From NCBI GenBank assembly GCA_013298595.1, contig JAAFIG010000009.1:1-64000 (forward strand): a DNA stretch of 64,000 nucleotides, read 5' to 3'. The DNA comes from Deinococcales bacterium. Lineage in GTDB: Bacteria > Deinococcota > Deinococci > Deinococcales > JAAFIG01. The notes under the pieces are model-generated. The model did not search any database. It was given only the letters and a program-made list of their open reading frames with translations, and was not told the DNA's origin. This document shows, one piece after another, positions 42,646 through 51,575 of this stretch. Position 1 is the first letter of the stretch. Each line of letters begins with the position of its first letter. Position numbers and translations under genes: made by a program.

Positions 42646-42672
42646 AATCCCCCAAGTTTGGGGGATTTTAGT
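42646..42672. terminator. Bidirectional terminator between DUF790 and pilQ
   Basis: AAATCCCCC and GGGGGATTT pair with a short AAGTTT loop; A-rich on the left and TTTT on the right, so it can stop transcription from both converging genes. Confidence 0.9.
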
Positions 42673-42682
42673 TTTGCTTGAC

Positions 42683-44227
42683 TCACTTAATGATGTCAGC
42701 AGTTACAACAATGATAAGTTGTTTTTGCTCATCCGAAGTTTTGGTGGTTTTGAACAAATCTCCAAGCAATGGAATGGCACTCAGTACAGGTACTGCAGTT
42801 GTTGTTGAGTCTTGGCTTGTTGCAAGTAAACTACCTAGTAACAAAGTTTGCCCTGATTTGAGTCTCACAATTGATTTTGCAATGTTATCCACAAAATCAA
42901 TTCTATTTGGATTTGGATTTGATGCATTTGGCACTGAACTAATTTCAGCACCTAAATCTAATGTAATTGTTCCATCAGACGCAACTGTTGGTGAGACATC
43001 TACTTTAACACCAAAGGTTAATGTCTTTTGGATGTTATTTCCACCTGTACCGGGGATGTTTAACTCAATACGTCCACCAGAACGAACCGAACCAGTTCCA
43101 TTATTCAGAACTGTTAGGGTTGTATCATTAATTCGGCGGGATAAACCTTGCGTCTCGAGAGCATTTAGGGTTGCTGTTAAATTCAAACCAGCAAGACTCT
43201 TTGTTGCATTGGTGACAAAATTCAATGCACCACCAACAATTCCACCCGAGAAATTACCAAGTCCAAAATTCCAATCAACCCCTAAACTACGAGTGGCAGA
43301 ATCACTATTTTCTTGGATTCGTACACCAATATTGACCAGTTGTTGTGGTTTATCCAGTTTCGGCATCAAAGCAAGCAACCCTGAAACCGAGTTTTCTGGA
43401 CCACGAATAATTAAGGTATTAGAACTATCATCCGCAACAATAGTGATATTTGGTGTGGTTTGGATAGCAACTGCATTTGGCGCAGCAACACCTTGGGTTG
43501 TATTACCTTGGGTCGTTGGTCCTGCAATCAGTTGCTTCAAAATTTCAGCCAATCTGCTGGCTTTACCATAAGAAACTGCGTATATTTCTTGGACAATTCT
43601 CGAGCTATCTGATGGCACTGGAGCAGCCGTTGCAACATCAATTTGTGTTAATAACGAAGCAATTTCGGTGTGTTGAGCTTGTGTTGCTGTAATCACAATT
43701 CGGTTTGTTCCAGCGACAGGTACAACTTTAATATCTGGGAATTGACTGGTTAGAGCTTTGACAATGTTATCTGCATTGGATTTAATGTCATACGTTTTGA
43801 CAATCAAAACAGGAGCAGGTGTTGGAGCCACAGGCACAGGAGCGGCAGCCGCTGGGCGAAATTTTGCAATTACATCTGGTGGACCAACAACCACAACATT
43901 ATTTGGTAGTAATTCATAATCTAAGTTATTGAGTGTCACAACCATATTCCAAACTTGACGGAAAGGAATAGCAGTAAAATCGTAAGTGACGGATTTTGCT
44001 GGAATTGCTTCAGGGGTTGCTTGCAACTTCACCAAACTGGCTAATTCACGCAGGTACAAACCCAAGTCAAGACCACCAGAGGGTGTAGAGACTGTGACCA
44101 ATTGGTCAAATCGTGGGTCGTTAGGGAAACGATCACTGACAATCCGTTGTGCCGACGCTTGTACGCATAGGCTCGAGAGGGCAAATAAAGCGACCAGAAG
44201 TACGTTTCTGAGTTTCGTCATGTTCAT
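42683..44227 (-). CDS. pilQ: Type IV pilus secretin (PilQ-like, short)
   Basis: The 514-aa outer-membrane secretin forms the pilus and DNA-uptake gate. Signal peptide ends about ASAQR. One STN-like domain (about 30-115) is followed by an N1/KH domain (VKTYDIKSNADNIVKAL...), VKTEIYAVSYG-type second repeat, and the secretin core with VGVRIQENSDSATRSLGVDW, TLTFGVKVDVSPTV and SGQTLLLGSLL. It is shorter than Thermus PilQ (about 757 aa), with N-terminal STN modules apparently moved into the next upstream gene. Start ATG 44227 follows GAGGTATAC. Confidence 0.9.
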   Translation of the reverse strand: MNMTKLRNVLLVALFALSSLCVQASAQRIVSDRFPNDPRFDQLVTVSTPSGGLDLGLYLRELASLVKLQATPEAIPAKSVTYDFTAIPFRQVWNMVVTLNNLDYELLPNNVVVVGPPDVIAKFRPAAAAPVPVAPTPAPVLIVKTYDIKSNADNIVKALTSQFPDIKVVPVAGTNRIVITATQAQHTEIASLLTQIDVATAAPVPSDSSRIVQEIYAVSYGKASRLAEILKQLIAGPTTQGNTTQGVAAPNAVAIQTTPNITIVADDSSNTLIIRGPENSVSGLLALMPKLDKPQQLVNIGVRIQENSDSATRSLGVDWNFGLGNFSGGIVGGALNFVTNATKSLAGLNLTATLNALETQGLSRRINDTTLTVLNNGTGSVRSGGRIELNIPGTGGNNIQKTLTFGVKVDVSPTVASDGTITLDLGAEISSVPNASNPNPNRIDFVDNIAKSIVRLKSGQTLLLGSLLATSQDSTTTAVPVLSAIPLLGDLFKTTKTSDEQKQLIIVVTADIIK

Positions 44228-44245
44228 CACCAGTATACCTCGAGT

Positions 44246-45184
44246 TTAGGGTTTTTGTATCTTCAGCGTCATACTTTGGTCGCCGAGTGAGAGAACAGCT
44301 TCTGTTTCCGAGAATGATTTAAGCGTTACTTTACTATCTTTAATGATCTCTGCGCCAATTTCAACAACTTTAATACCTTGAGCTGTTTGGAAAACTGCTT
44401 TTCTGACTGCACTCGAGGTGACAAAACCAACGAATTGTACTTTTTGGGTTTCGAGGAAAACTTCAAGTTCTGGTTTGACTGCTACTGGTGGCGGTGGAGC
44501 AACAACCACTGGTGGTGGTTTTACTTCTGGTGGTTTTGGACGCAGTAAGTCTATAGCAGATGAAGCACCAACTGTCACAATATCATTTGAAACAATGTAG
44601 TAATCAAGATCGCCAAGGGATAGTAAAACATTCCAAGCCACACGCAATGACAAACCTTTGAGGTTGTAATCGATTGTGCGGCTTGGAATGTTGACTGGAA
44701 TCATTTGCAATTTAGCAATACTCACAACAGCACGCACTGCTTCTTCAAGGGTTCTACCCACTCCAAAATCGAGGTTAATAGCTGCGTTTGATGAAGATGA
44801 TGGCAGGGTGGCTGCATTTGCATTTAAGGCTCGCAAACGTGTAATGGTTTCAGGGCTTGAGACCACAACAACATTTTTCTCGAGCAATTCAAATTGAAAA
44901 TTACCAAGTGCCATGGTGACATTCCAAGCATCACGAAATTTGACATCGTTCAATGGACGGTTGACAGGTTGCTCAGGAACATTTTCGAGAATCGGTTGTA
45001 AACCAATGGTTCCAGCCAATTCCTTAATATATGTTTTCAGATCTATACCAGCTGGTAAATTCATTGTTACTCGCTGGTCATACCGAGCTTCTTTCGGCAA
45101 TTGATCTGCATAAGGTTGTTGGGCGTGGCTTACACCCGTACCAAACCATGTCAACAATGCCAGTAACGATAACCAAATTTTCAT
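44246..45184 (-). CDS. Pilus protein with two STN-like modules and a PilP-like C-terminus
   Basis: The 312-aa exported protein (signal MKIWLSLLALLTWFGTGVSH) contains two repeats resembling secretin N-terminal STN modules (about 25-120 and 125-210); the first is clearly paralogous to the start of PilQ (RYDQRVTM, EKNVVVVSSPETI). A proline-rich linker leads to a 65-residue C-terminal domain (VQFVGFVTSSAVRKAVFQ to SLGDQSMTLKI) shared with the 45193 gene. PilP-type domains bind the secretin periplasmic face. Start at 45184 has GAGGTTAGAC upstream. Confidence 0.72.
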   Translation of the reverse strand: MKIWLSLLALLTWFGTGVSHAQQPYADQLPKEARYDQRVTMNLPAGIDLKTYIKELAGTIGLQPILENVPEQPVNRPLNDVKFRDAWNVTMALGNFQFELLEKNVVVVSSPETITRLRALNANAATLPSSSSNAAINLDFGVGRTLEEAVRAVVSIAKLQMIPVNIPSRTIDYNLKGLSLRVAWNVLLSLGDLDYYIVSNDIVTVGASSAIDLLRPKPPEVKPPPVVVAPPPPVAVKPELEVFLETQKVQFVGFVTSSAVRKAVFQTAQGIKVVEIGAEIIKDSKVTLKSFSETEAVLSLGDQSMTLKIQKP

Positions 45185-45192
45185 GTCTAACC

Positions 45193-46890
45193 TCACCGTT
45201 TCACTAAAGGTAGCGTTAAGAGTTCATTGCCGAGCGCCAACACAGCTTCCGTTGGGCTAACCGATTTGAGAATCACTTTTGAATCACGAAATAATGGCTC
45301 GCCTTCCACAACTGATAATAACCCTCGACTAGACTGAAAGAAAGCTTTCTTGACTGTACCTAAGGAAAAACCAGCGTACTCGAGTCGGAGTTCTTCTTCA
45401 ACCACTCGGCGTAACTCGAGTAAATCCGCTGAAGGTGCAGTTGGCACAGCTGGAGCAGTTGGTGCACTTGCCGCAGGTGTTGCAGGTGTAGTTGTAGGGG
45501 TATTTGGTGTGGGTGTTGTTGTGACTGGTTCAGTAGGTGTTGTTGGGTTTGGATTCGTTACAGGTGTAGAAGGAGTTGCTGGCGTTGGAGCTGGAGGATT
45601 TTGAGTTGGAGTCGGGACTGGTGTGGTTTGAGCTGGTGGTGTTACAGGGGGATTACTCGGTGTTGTGATTGGCGGAACAGTGGTTGTCGGGTTACTCGAG
45701 GCTGGTGGTGTTGCAGGTGTCGTTGTTGGAGTGCTGGGAGTTGGCGGTTTCACCGTACTCGAGGTTGGCGGTGTTGCAGGTGGAGTAGATGGTGCTGGTG
45801 TGACCACTTGGAAAACAGGTGGTTCAGGCTTTGGTGGTGTACTACTGGTAACGGGTGGCGTTGTTACTGGCGGTGGCGTTGTAGGGCGAGTTGGTGCAGG
45901 TGTTGGCACGGCTGCAACAACTGGTGGTGTTGGATTTGTTGATACAGCTGGTGGTGTAGCAGGAATTGGTTTTTGTGTTTGTGGTTGCTGTGATAACAAT
46001 GTTGGCGCAACTGGGAAAGCAGGACGCGGCACGACAGTAGTTGGCGTGACTCGAACTGTAGGCGCAGCAGCTACTAACGGTGGACGACTTGTCGTCGTTC
46101 GTGAAACAACTGGTTTTTGTGTAGTCGCTACAACCGGAACAGGTGTCACAACACGGATTTGTCCTGGACGTGGCACAACTGTTGAATTTGTACGATTTGC
46201 TGTATTAAAAACAGGAGTACGACCACTTGATGCACTTGCTGTTGTAGGACGTGCACTCGGACGAGGGAATAAACTCGAGGTAACCACAGGTGCAGGTTGT
46301 GGAATTGGCGCTGGAGCAGGTGTGAACGTTGCTGCTGGTGGCGTAAAAGTTGGGACTGGTGTAGCTCGTGCAACTACTGCTTCAGATGTTGGTAATGGAG
46401 CGAAAGGATTAATCACCCGAGGCGCAACTGGTTTAGGCGCTGGTTTGACAATTGGTTTCGTTGTGGTTGCGCTGGTATTTGTTGTTGTTGGTTTTGGCGT
46501 GTTGGGCTTCCCTGCTAAAATTGGAATATTCCCAGCTTCAACTCCTTTGGTGCTGGCTGTACTTGGGGTTTGTGCTGGCGCAGTTGTCGTTGTGGGTGTT
46601 GTTGCGTTTGTTACAGGTGTATTAGGTGAAGTCGGAGCTGTTGGATCAACACTGCTTGGCGCTGGAGGCGTTGTTGGTGTAGTTGGTTGAGAAGTAATGA
46701 CAGGGTCTGGGGCAACTTGCTGTGGTGACGAATTTAACGCCCACCAAGCACCAACGCCAACAACCAAACCAGCCAGTACACCACCAAAAAGAACTGGTCT
46801 TGAGACATTGTTCAGGCTTAAACCCTGTTTCTTAGGCGGGGTTTCTTGGGTAATTTCACTTTCTGTCAGATCATCATCGAAGTCACTCAT
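45193..46890 (-). CDS. Pilus protein in PilW position: TM, long Pro/Thr-rich region, PilP-like domain
   Basis: The 565-aa protein starts MSDFDDDLTESEITQETPPK, has one transmembrane helix (about 35-55) and about 430 residues of Pro/Thr/Val low complexity, then a C-terminal domain (LEYAGFSLGTVKKAFFQSSR to LALGNELLTLPLV) homologous to that of the neighbouring protein. By position between pilO and pilQ it corresponds to Thermus pilW, but its layout fits a PilP that spans the periplasm on a long rod. GGAGGTCCCGAA precedes the ATG at 46890, which overlaps the pilO stop. Confidence 0.7.
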   Translation of the reverse strand: MSDFDDDLTESEITQETPPKKQGLSLNNVSRPVLFGGVLAGLVVGVGAWWALNSSPQQVAPDPVITSQPTTPTTPPAPSSVDPTAPTSPNTPVTNATTPTTTTAPAQTPSTASTKGVEAGNIPILAGKPNTPKPTTTNTSATTTKPIVKPAPKPVAPRVINPFAPLPTSEAVVARATPVPTFTPPAATFTPAPAPIPQPAPVVTSSLFPRPSARPTTASASSGRTPVFNTANRTNSTVVPRPGQIRVVTPVPVVATTQKPVVSRTTTSRPPLVAAAPTVRVTPTTVVPRPAFPVAPTLLSQQPQTQKPIPATPPAVSTNPTPPVVAAVPTPAPTRPTTPPPVTTPPVTSSTPPKPEPPVFQVVTPAPSTPPATPPTSSTVKPPTPSTPTTTPATPPASSNPTTTVPPITTPSNPPVTPPAQTTPVPTPTQNPPAPTPATPSTPVTNPNPTTPTEPVTTTPTPNTPTTTPATPAASAPTAPAVPTAPSADLLELRRVVEEELRLEYAGFSLGTVKKAFFQSSRGLLSVVEGEPLFRDSKVILKSVSPTEAVLALGNELLTLPLVKR

Positions 46891-47564
46891 TTCGGGACCT
46901 CCGGTGTTTTTGGATTTTGGGTGAGGACACATAATGGATTGAGTGGTCTTTCCACTGTGCCTCGAGCAGCATCATAGACGTATGCAACGACTGATACTGC
47001 TGCTGTGAGTTTTGGATCCGTTATATTTTCGGTTGTTGCGTTGTTATTACCACCTAGCGTTAAGTTAATCCCATCTAAACGCAAAAATCGTTGTTGCCCC
47101 TCGAGTGAACGAAGGATACCTGTGACGGCTGGGAATGAACCCGTTAGATTTAACCCTGTACTGACAGCTCGAACACCTGCTGGTAATGTTCCAGATGTTG
47201 CTCCTGGCGCTCGAGTCAGACTGTTGATCTGTCCTTTATTGTTACCAACTTGTAATTTTAAGGTTCGCATCAGATCAGCGTATTGTTCTTTACTTGGTAA
47301 GGCACTGAGGAATTGCTTACGCTGAACTTGTAAGTCGGTTACAGCAGCACAAAGTTGTGGCACAATAGCTTTGGCTCGGTTACCGACTTCAATTTTTTGA
47401 TCGAGGTCGGCTATTTCGGTTCGTAAAATATCTTGCTCAGCAATGGTTGCTTGATACATCGAGGTATACCAAAGCACCGCAATCAATATTGTGACTACCA
47501 AAACAATAATGGCAATCAGTTGTCCTGTTAAACGCGAGAAAAGCGAGGAGACAGAAGCGGACAT
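46887..47564 (-). CDS. pilO: Type IV pilus inner-membrane protein PilO
   Basis: The 225-aa protein has one N-terminal transmembrane helix (IAIIVLVVTILIAVLW), a coiled coil (EIADLDQKIEVGNRAKAIVP) and an alpha-beta periplasmic domain with FPAVTGILRSLEGQQRFLRLDGI, typical of PilO. It pairs with PilN. The ATG overlaps the pilN stop (TAATG). Confidence 0.88.
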   Translation of the reverse strand: MSASVSSLFSRLTGQLIAIIVLVVTILIAVLWYTSMYQATIAEQDILRTEIADLDQKIEVGNRAKAIVPQLCAAVTDLQVQRKQFLSALPSKEQYADLMRTLKLQVGNNKGQINSLTRAPGATSGTLPAGVRAVSTGLNLTGSFPAVTGILRSLEGQQRFLRLDGINLTLGGNNNATTENITDPKLTAAVSVVAYVYDAARGTVERPLNPLCVLTQNPKTPEVPK

Positions 47565-48253
47565 TACTGACCTCCTGGGGTTGTAGGCGCGGGTGTTACA
47601 GGCGGGGTTGGTGGTGCAACAGGTGTTTGGTCTACAATTCCAACAATAGCATTGAATGAATATGTTGGAATTGCCGAGGTTGAATCCTGCCCTCTGGTAT
47701 AACCACCAAATTGAATACCAAAACGATCACTGTTTTCAAAGGCTCGTTGAAAAACCTCAATATCGTTAGCACTGGTGGCTTTGGCTGTAAAAGTAATCTG
47801 CGTTGTGACAGCTTTACCATCGTATAGACCAGTTGCGGCTGAAGCAGTTGCAGCCGCTGGGTCAATGCGAGATAAGGTCATATTTTGCAATGAAGCCGCA
47901 AGACGATTAGGGTTATCTGTACTACGCGGAATTTGCGAAGTAAATTGACCAATTTCTCGAGACCAAGCGACACGTTCACGCTCGAGCTGCGCCTTGATAC
48001 CTGTGGTTGCTTCTAATTCTTTTTGTTGAGCTGTCAGTTCACTTTGTGCTGTAATGTATTTTTGTAGCAATGCTAATTCGGTGGTGCGGTCATCTCGAGT
48101 TTGTGCGAGACGGTCACGTTCTGCATTAGCACTGAGTTGTACACCCAACATAACTGCAAACGCTACAAGTGGCACGGCAATGGCAATAAGCCGCCACCAA
48201 CCTGGTTCAACGCGTTTACGCAGTGTTTTTGGTAGTAAGTTAATTCTAATCAA
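47564..48253 (-). CDS. pilN: Type IV pilus inner-membrane protein PilN
   Basis: The 229-aa protein begins with the PilM-binding motif IRINLLPKTLRKR, then a transmembrane helix (LIAIAVPLVAFAVMLGVQL), a coiled coil rich in Gln/Glu and a periplasmic domain with a Pro/Thr-rich tail. The start is TTG at 48253, overlapping the pilM stop by 8 bp; no ATG fits the INLLP motif. Confidence 0.9.
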   Translation of the reverse strand: MIRINLLPKTLRKRVEPGWWRLIAIAVPLVAFAVMLGVQLSANAERDRLAQTRDDRTTELALLQKYITAQSELTAQQKELEATTGIKAQLERERVAWSREIGQFTSQIPRSTDNPNRLAASLQNMTLSRIDPAAATASAATGLYDGKAVTTQITFTAKATSANDIEVFQRAFENSDRFGIQFGGYTRGQDSTSAIPTYSFNAIVGIVDQTPVAPPTPPVTPAPTTPGGQ

Positions 48254-49424
48254 GTCCGCTCACCCCCCGAATCGCTAAGCCGAGTGGTACGGCAAGCTCG
48301 GCTGCTGAGGCACGTAAAAAAGCGGAGTCAAATTGACCATCGTCAAAGGCTACAGATAACCATGGGTCACCCACTTCGACACGAAAGCCTAAAGTATCGC
48401 CAATTGCATCGGCTAGTCCACGCAGTTTCGCTCCACCACCAGAAAGATACATGCGATCCACACTGATGTCACCGCTTTGCACACGGTAAAACTCGAGTGA
48501 ACGACGAATTTCTGTGGTCAAGTCAAGCAGTGGTGTGCGAATAGCATCAAAGATTTTAGCTGGTGAATACTTTTCTTTGTTGACATCAAAGTCAAGTAAA
48601 TCTTCTTCGTCTTCGGTAGGGATGGTGGCTGTTGCGTATTGTAGTTTGATTTCTTCAGCAGCATTAAAGTCTAGGTTAAAGGCTTTTTGAATGGCTACTG
48701 TGAAATCGTCACCTGAAACATTGATGGTACGGTTAAGCAGAATTCGTTCACCGCGTACCAATGCGATGTTACTACTTGAAGCACCAATCTCGAGGACAAC
48801 ACCAACTTCGCCACCTTCAGTGAAACGGGTTCCTGTGAGTGTGGTTTTGTTGAGGTGCTCACCGAGCAAACTACCTTTGAGGGAGCGCAAACCAGCAAAA
48901 GGTTTAACATCAATGACTATTGGCTCGAGTCCTGCAAGTTTGATAACTTCAACAAGGCGAGCAATCACTTCTTGTTGAGCTGCAGCAATCATGACTTCCA
49001 TTTGACCATCAGCGGGGATGTCATCTGGGTTATCAAGGGTATCGTAGTCAAGAACAACCTCTTCAATGGGAAATGGAATGTAGCGTTCGGCTTCCCATTT
49101 GATGGCATCATCAAGTTCTTTGCTGGTCATTTTTGCAATCGAGACAATACGGGTAATTGCGGATTGTTGTGCAACCGCTGTGACCACGTATTTGTTACGA
49201 ATTTTCTTTTCGATCAATGCAGCGCGAATTTCGTTCGCAATGGCTTGCGGTTCAACCACTTGTCCGTCTGCGACCGCTCCAGGAGGTGTAGGACGAATAG
49301 CGATGTTACGCAAGGTTGGCGGACTACCTGCTTTAAGTTCAACGATTTTGATCGTACTCGTGCCAATTTCAAGACCAATAGCCTCGATTTTTGGATTGAC
49401 GAGCCGGTTCAACATATCTTTCAT
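48246..49424 (-). CDS. pilM: Type IV pilus cytoplasmic ATPase-fold protein PilM
   Basis: The 392-aa actin-like protein shows IGLEIGTSTIKIVELK (phosphate 1), AVAQQSAITRIVSIAKM, the PF-type EAERYIPFPIEEVVLDY, VVLEIGASSSNIALVRG (phosphate 2) and YLSGGGAKLRGLADAIG. It links the PilN tail to the cytoplasm and heads the pil operon. A TATACT box lies about 55 bp upstream. Confidence 0.93.
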   Translation of the reverse strand: MKDMLNRLVNPKIEAIGLEIGTSTIKIVELKAGSPPTLRNIAIRPTPPGAVADGQVVEPQAIANEIRAALIEKKIRNKYVVTAVAQQSAITRIVSIAKMTSKELDDAIKWEAERYIPFPIEEVVLDYDTLDNPDDIPADGQMEVMIAAAQQEVIARLVEVIKLAGLEPIVIDVKPFAGLRSLKGSLLGEHLNKTTLTGTRFTEGGEVGVVLEIGASSSNIALVRGERILLNRTINVSGDDFTVAIQKAFNLDFNAAEEIKLQYATATIPTEDEEDLLDFDVNKEKYSPAKIFDAIRTPLLDLTTEIRRSLEFYRVQSGDISVDRMYLSGGGAKLRGLADAIGDTLGFRVEVGDPWLSVAFDDGQFDSAFLRASAAELAVPLGLAIRGVSGLD

Positions 49425-49597
49425 ATGCCCCCTGAGTACGAGGAATTGGAATTACAACAACGTGCAGACACTTTAAGTATACACCACCACGGATGCAAAG
49501 CGGTGAGATTCCGTCTTGGGACAGGTTCTGGTGTCACAGACACAATGAGTTGCCCTTCAAACCCTCCTATGTATATAAGCTCCGACATCTTCAAAAA

Positions 49598-49617
49598 TCA
49601 GTATACCGTGATACTGA
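49598..49617. promoter_or_regulatory. Palindrome TCAGTAT-N6-ATACTGA upstream of pilM
   Basis: Perfect 7-bp inverted repeat with 6-bp spacer (arms 49598-49604 and 49611-49617) in the 283-bp gap between pilM and the dehydrogenase terminator. Shape is that of a dimeric repressor or activator site; no regulator is identified. Confidence 0.45.
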
Positions 49618-49637
49618 CATAAAATGCACCATGCCAT

Positions 49638-49666
49638 AAAAAAACGTGCGCTCTGGAACGCACGTT
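49638..49666 (-). terminator. Rho-independent terminator of homoisocitrate dehydrogenase gene
   Basis: On the minus strand AACGTGCG and CGCACGTT pair (49643-49650 with 49659-49666), followed by TTTTTTT. It lies about 40 bp after the stop at 49708. Confidence 0.9.
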
Positions 49667-49707
49667 CAATTGATTTTTAACAATCACATTGTCAAGCACA
49701 ACAGGTT

Positions 49708-50730
49708 TTAAGCTGTTTTATATGCCTCGAGCAGGGTTGCTGCAAAATCCATGGTACTGGCTGTACCGCCTAAATCTCGGGTGCGAGGTCCATGCTCGAG
49801 AGCAATATCTACGGCTTTCTCGAGACGGTCTGCTGCTTGGTGTTCGCCAATGTGATGCAACATCAGCGCAGCCGCGAGGACTGTAGCGGTTGGGTTTGCA
49901 ATCCCCTGACCTGCAATATCAGGTGCGCTACCATGAACACTTTCAAACACAGCGTATTGTTCACCAATATTGCCACTGGCTGCAATACCAAGCCCACCGA
50001 CTAATCCAGCGGTTAAATCGGAAATAATATCGCCAAAAAGGTTCGTGGTAACAATCACGTCAAATTGTTCTGGACGAGCCACCAATTGCATGGCGCAGTT
50101 ATCTATGATGATATCTTTAACCGTCACATCGTATACACTGGCGGCAGCTTGGGCGGTATTCAGGAATAAACCTTGGGTGACTGGTAATACATTGGCTTTA
50201 TGGGCAACATGCACCAGTTTACGTGGACGACTCAAGGCAAGTTTAGCGGCGTAATCGCCAATTCGTTGCGAGGCTCGTTTGGTAATAACAGCTTCGGCAA
50301 CTGCCAATTCGCCATTCATATAGGAGCGTTCTTGTTCGACATATAAACCTTCGGTGTTCTCGCGGACAACAATTAAGTCCACACCTGCTCGAGAACCTGG
50401 CACTGGGTGGTGCTTAGCTGGGCGGACATTGGCATATAAGTCTAAGGCGCGGCGCATATGTCTGATGGCACCTTTAAAACCTGCAACTTTTTTGGATGGA
50501 CTGGTAGCTGCGCCAAACAACGTGGCTTTAGCACTTTTAACAATGTCTAGGGTTTCGTCTGGGATGCTATTACCTGTGCGTTCAAATAATTCCCAGCCTG
50601 CTTCGGCAGTCAACCAAGAAAATTCGAGTTCGCCTGTAACTTGCATTCCTTCGAGTACGTGTTTTGCAGCACGGATGACTTCATGCCCGATTCCGTCGCC
50701 TTCGATTAAACAAATGGTGTGTTTCGCCAT
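49708..50730 (-). CDS. Homoisocitrate/isocitrate-type dehydrogenase (lysine biosynthesis)
   Basis: The 340-aa protein closely matches the Thermus homoisocitrate dehydrogenase, which oxidises homoisocitrate to 2-oxoadipate in the alpha-aminoadipate lysine route. Seen: [89 protein letters not shown] and [19 protein letters not shown]. It could act also on isocitrate. Transcription starts leaderless from the promoter at 50737. No other lysine-pathway gene lies next to it. Confidence 0.92.
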   Translation of the reverse strand: MAKHTICLIEGDGIGHEVIRAAKHVLEGMQVTGELEFSWLTAEAGWELFERTGNSIPDETLDIVKSAKATLFGAATSPSKKVAGFKGAIRHMRRALDLYANVRPAKHHPVPGSRAGVDLIVVRENTEGLYVEQERSYMNGELAVAEAVITKRASQRIGDYAAKLALSRPRKLVHVAHKANVLPVTQGLFLNTAQAAASVYDVTVKDIIIDNCAMQLVARPEQFDVIVTTNLFGDIISDLTAGLVGGLGIAASGNIGEQYAVFESVHGSAPDIAGQGIANPTATVLAAALMLHHIGEHQAADRLEKAVDIALEHGPRTRDLGGTASTMDFAATLLEAYKTA

Positions 50731-50736
50731 AGACTT

Positions 50737-50765
50737 AGTCTAGGCGGGAAACTTGGGTTTTACAA
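50737..50765 (-). promoter_or_regulatory. Leaderless promoter of homoisocitrate dehydrogenase
   Basis: TTGTAA (50760-50765), 17-bp spacer, TAGACT (50737-50742), then 6 nt to the ATG at 50730. The mRNA would begin at or next to the start codon. Confidence 0.78.
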
Positions 50766-50807
50766 GTTGTCTCGAGGAGGGTGACAAATATAAGGTGACA
50801 AGAGCTT

Positions 50808-51431
50808 TTAGCTTAGATTTTCCACATATTTTTTTAAGCCTTCTAGGGCTTCTCGAGTGCTTTTTTCTTGACTTTGAACAGCCCGTTTATGCAGCCATTT
50901 AAAACGTGGGACGTACGTTTTGGTTAAAGTAATTTCTGTACCGCCTTTGGCTGGTGCAAATGCCCATGATTCAGCAATACCTGCTAGCAAAATCGAACCG
51001 CCTTTGGTTGCTTGTAAGACAAAACCATTGGGTGAACGGACAAATTCGTAGCGAAACTGAAAGCCACCAAGCAGCAAGGTGTTATAGGTTAATTCTAAGT
51101 AAACACCTTCAGCGGCTTTGGTTGGCACAGGCACTTTTTTCTTTGCATTTGGTGATAAAAATTGTGAACGCGAAACGGATTTATCCCATTTTGCGCGTTC
51201 GTTTTGTGGCAATGCCGCGTAAAATACTTTTTCTGGGCGTGCCCGAACAATGATTTTTTCAGTCAAAGTAATTGGCTGATACCGCTCTCGAGCTTTTTCG
51301 AGTTTAGCCAGTTTTTTCGGGTCTTGCTCGAGAATGGCTTGTTGTTGAGCCGCAGCTCCAGGACGCATTTCCTTTGGGAGTTTAGCGCGGCGTTGCTGCA
51401 TTTGTTGAAAAGGGGGGCGATTACGAGACAT
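50808..51431 (-). CDS. SRPBCC (START-like) domain protein
   Basis: The 207-aa protein has a basic N-terminal 55 residues (Arg/Gln/Lys-rich) and then a SRPBCC fold: ITLTEKIIVRARPEKVFYAALPQNERAKWDKSVS, EGVYLELTYNTLLLGGFQFRYEFV, a Trp strand and a long last helix (RAVQSQEKSTREALEGLKKYV). The fold binds small hydrophobic ligands; no specific role is evident. ATG at 51431; AAGGA about 14 bp upstream. Confidence 0.72.
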   Translation of the reverse strand: MSRNRPPFQQMQQRRAKLPKEMRPGAAAQQQAILEQDPKKLAKLEKARERYQPITLTEKIIVRARPEKVFYAALPQNERAKWDKSVSRSQFLSPNAKKKVPVPTKAAEGVYLELTYNTLLLGGFQFRYEFVRSPNGFVLQATKGGSILLAGIAESWAFAPAKGGTEITLTKTYVPRFKWLHKRAVQSQEKSTREALEGLKKYVENLS

Positions 51432-51530
51432 CAAAATATAGTTTAATCCTTAAACTCGAGAAACGAAAGTGAGAAACAACCAATATTGTCTACACATTGC
51501 TGTATTCACTTGGCTTAAACCGATTTGCTA

Positions 51531-51575
51531 GGGTTTTACATCCATGTTGCTAAGGGGTTTACATCAGTGTTGCTG
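51531..51575. repeat. Tandem duplication at a gene end
   Basis: A 21-bp sequence (GGGTTTTACATC..TGTTGCT type) is repeated 24 bp on (51531-51551 and 51555-51575) with small differences. The right copy contains the stop codon of the 51559 gene, so the gene's 3' end has been duplicated. Confidence 0.6.

Noticed and set aside
45665-46690. Long plus-strand ORF (341 codons) opposite the Pro/Thr-rich pilus gene
   Set aside because: It is the reverse complement of a low-complexity CCA/ACA-type repeat, giving Gly/Val-rich nonsense. The minus strand has a ribosome-binding site, a membrane helix and a conserved C-terminal domain.
48855-49622. 255-codon plus-strand ORF opposite pilM
   Set aside because: The protein has an unnatural Asn/Phe-rich composition and lies antisense to the conserved PilM motifs.
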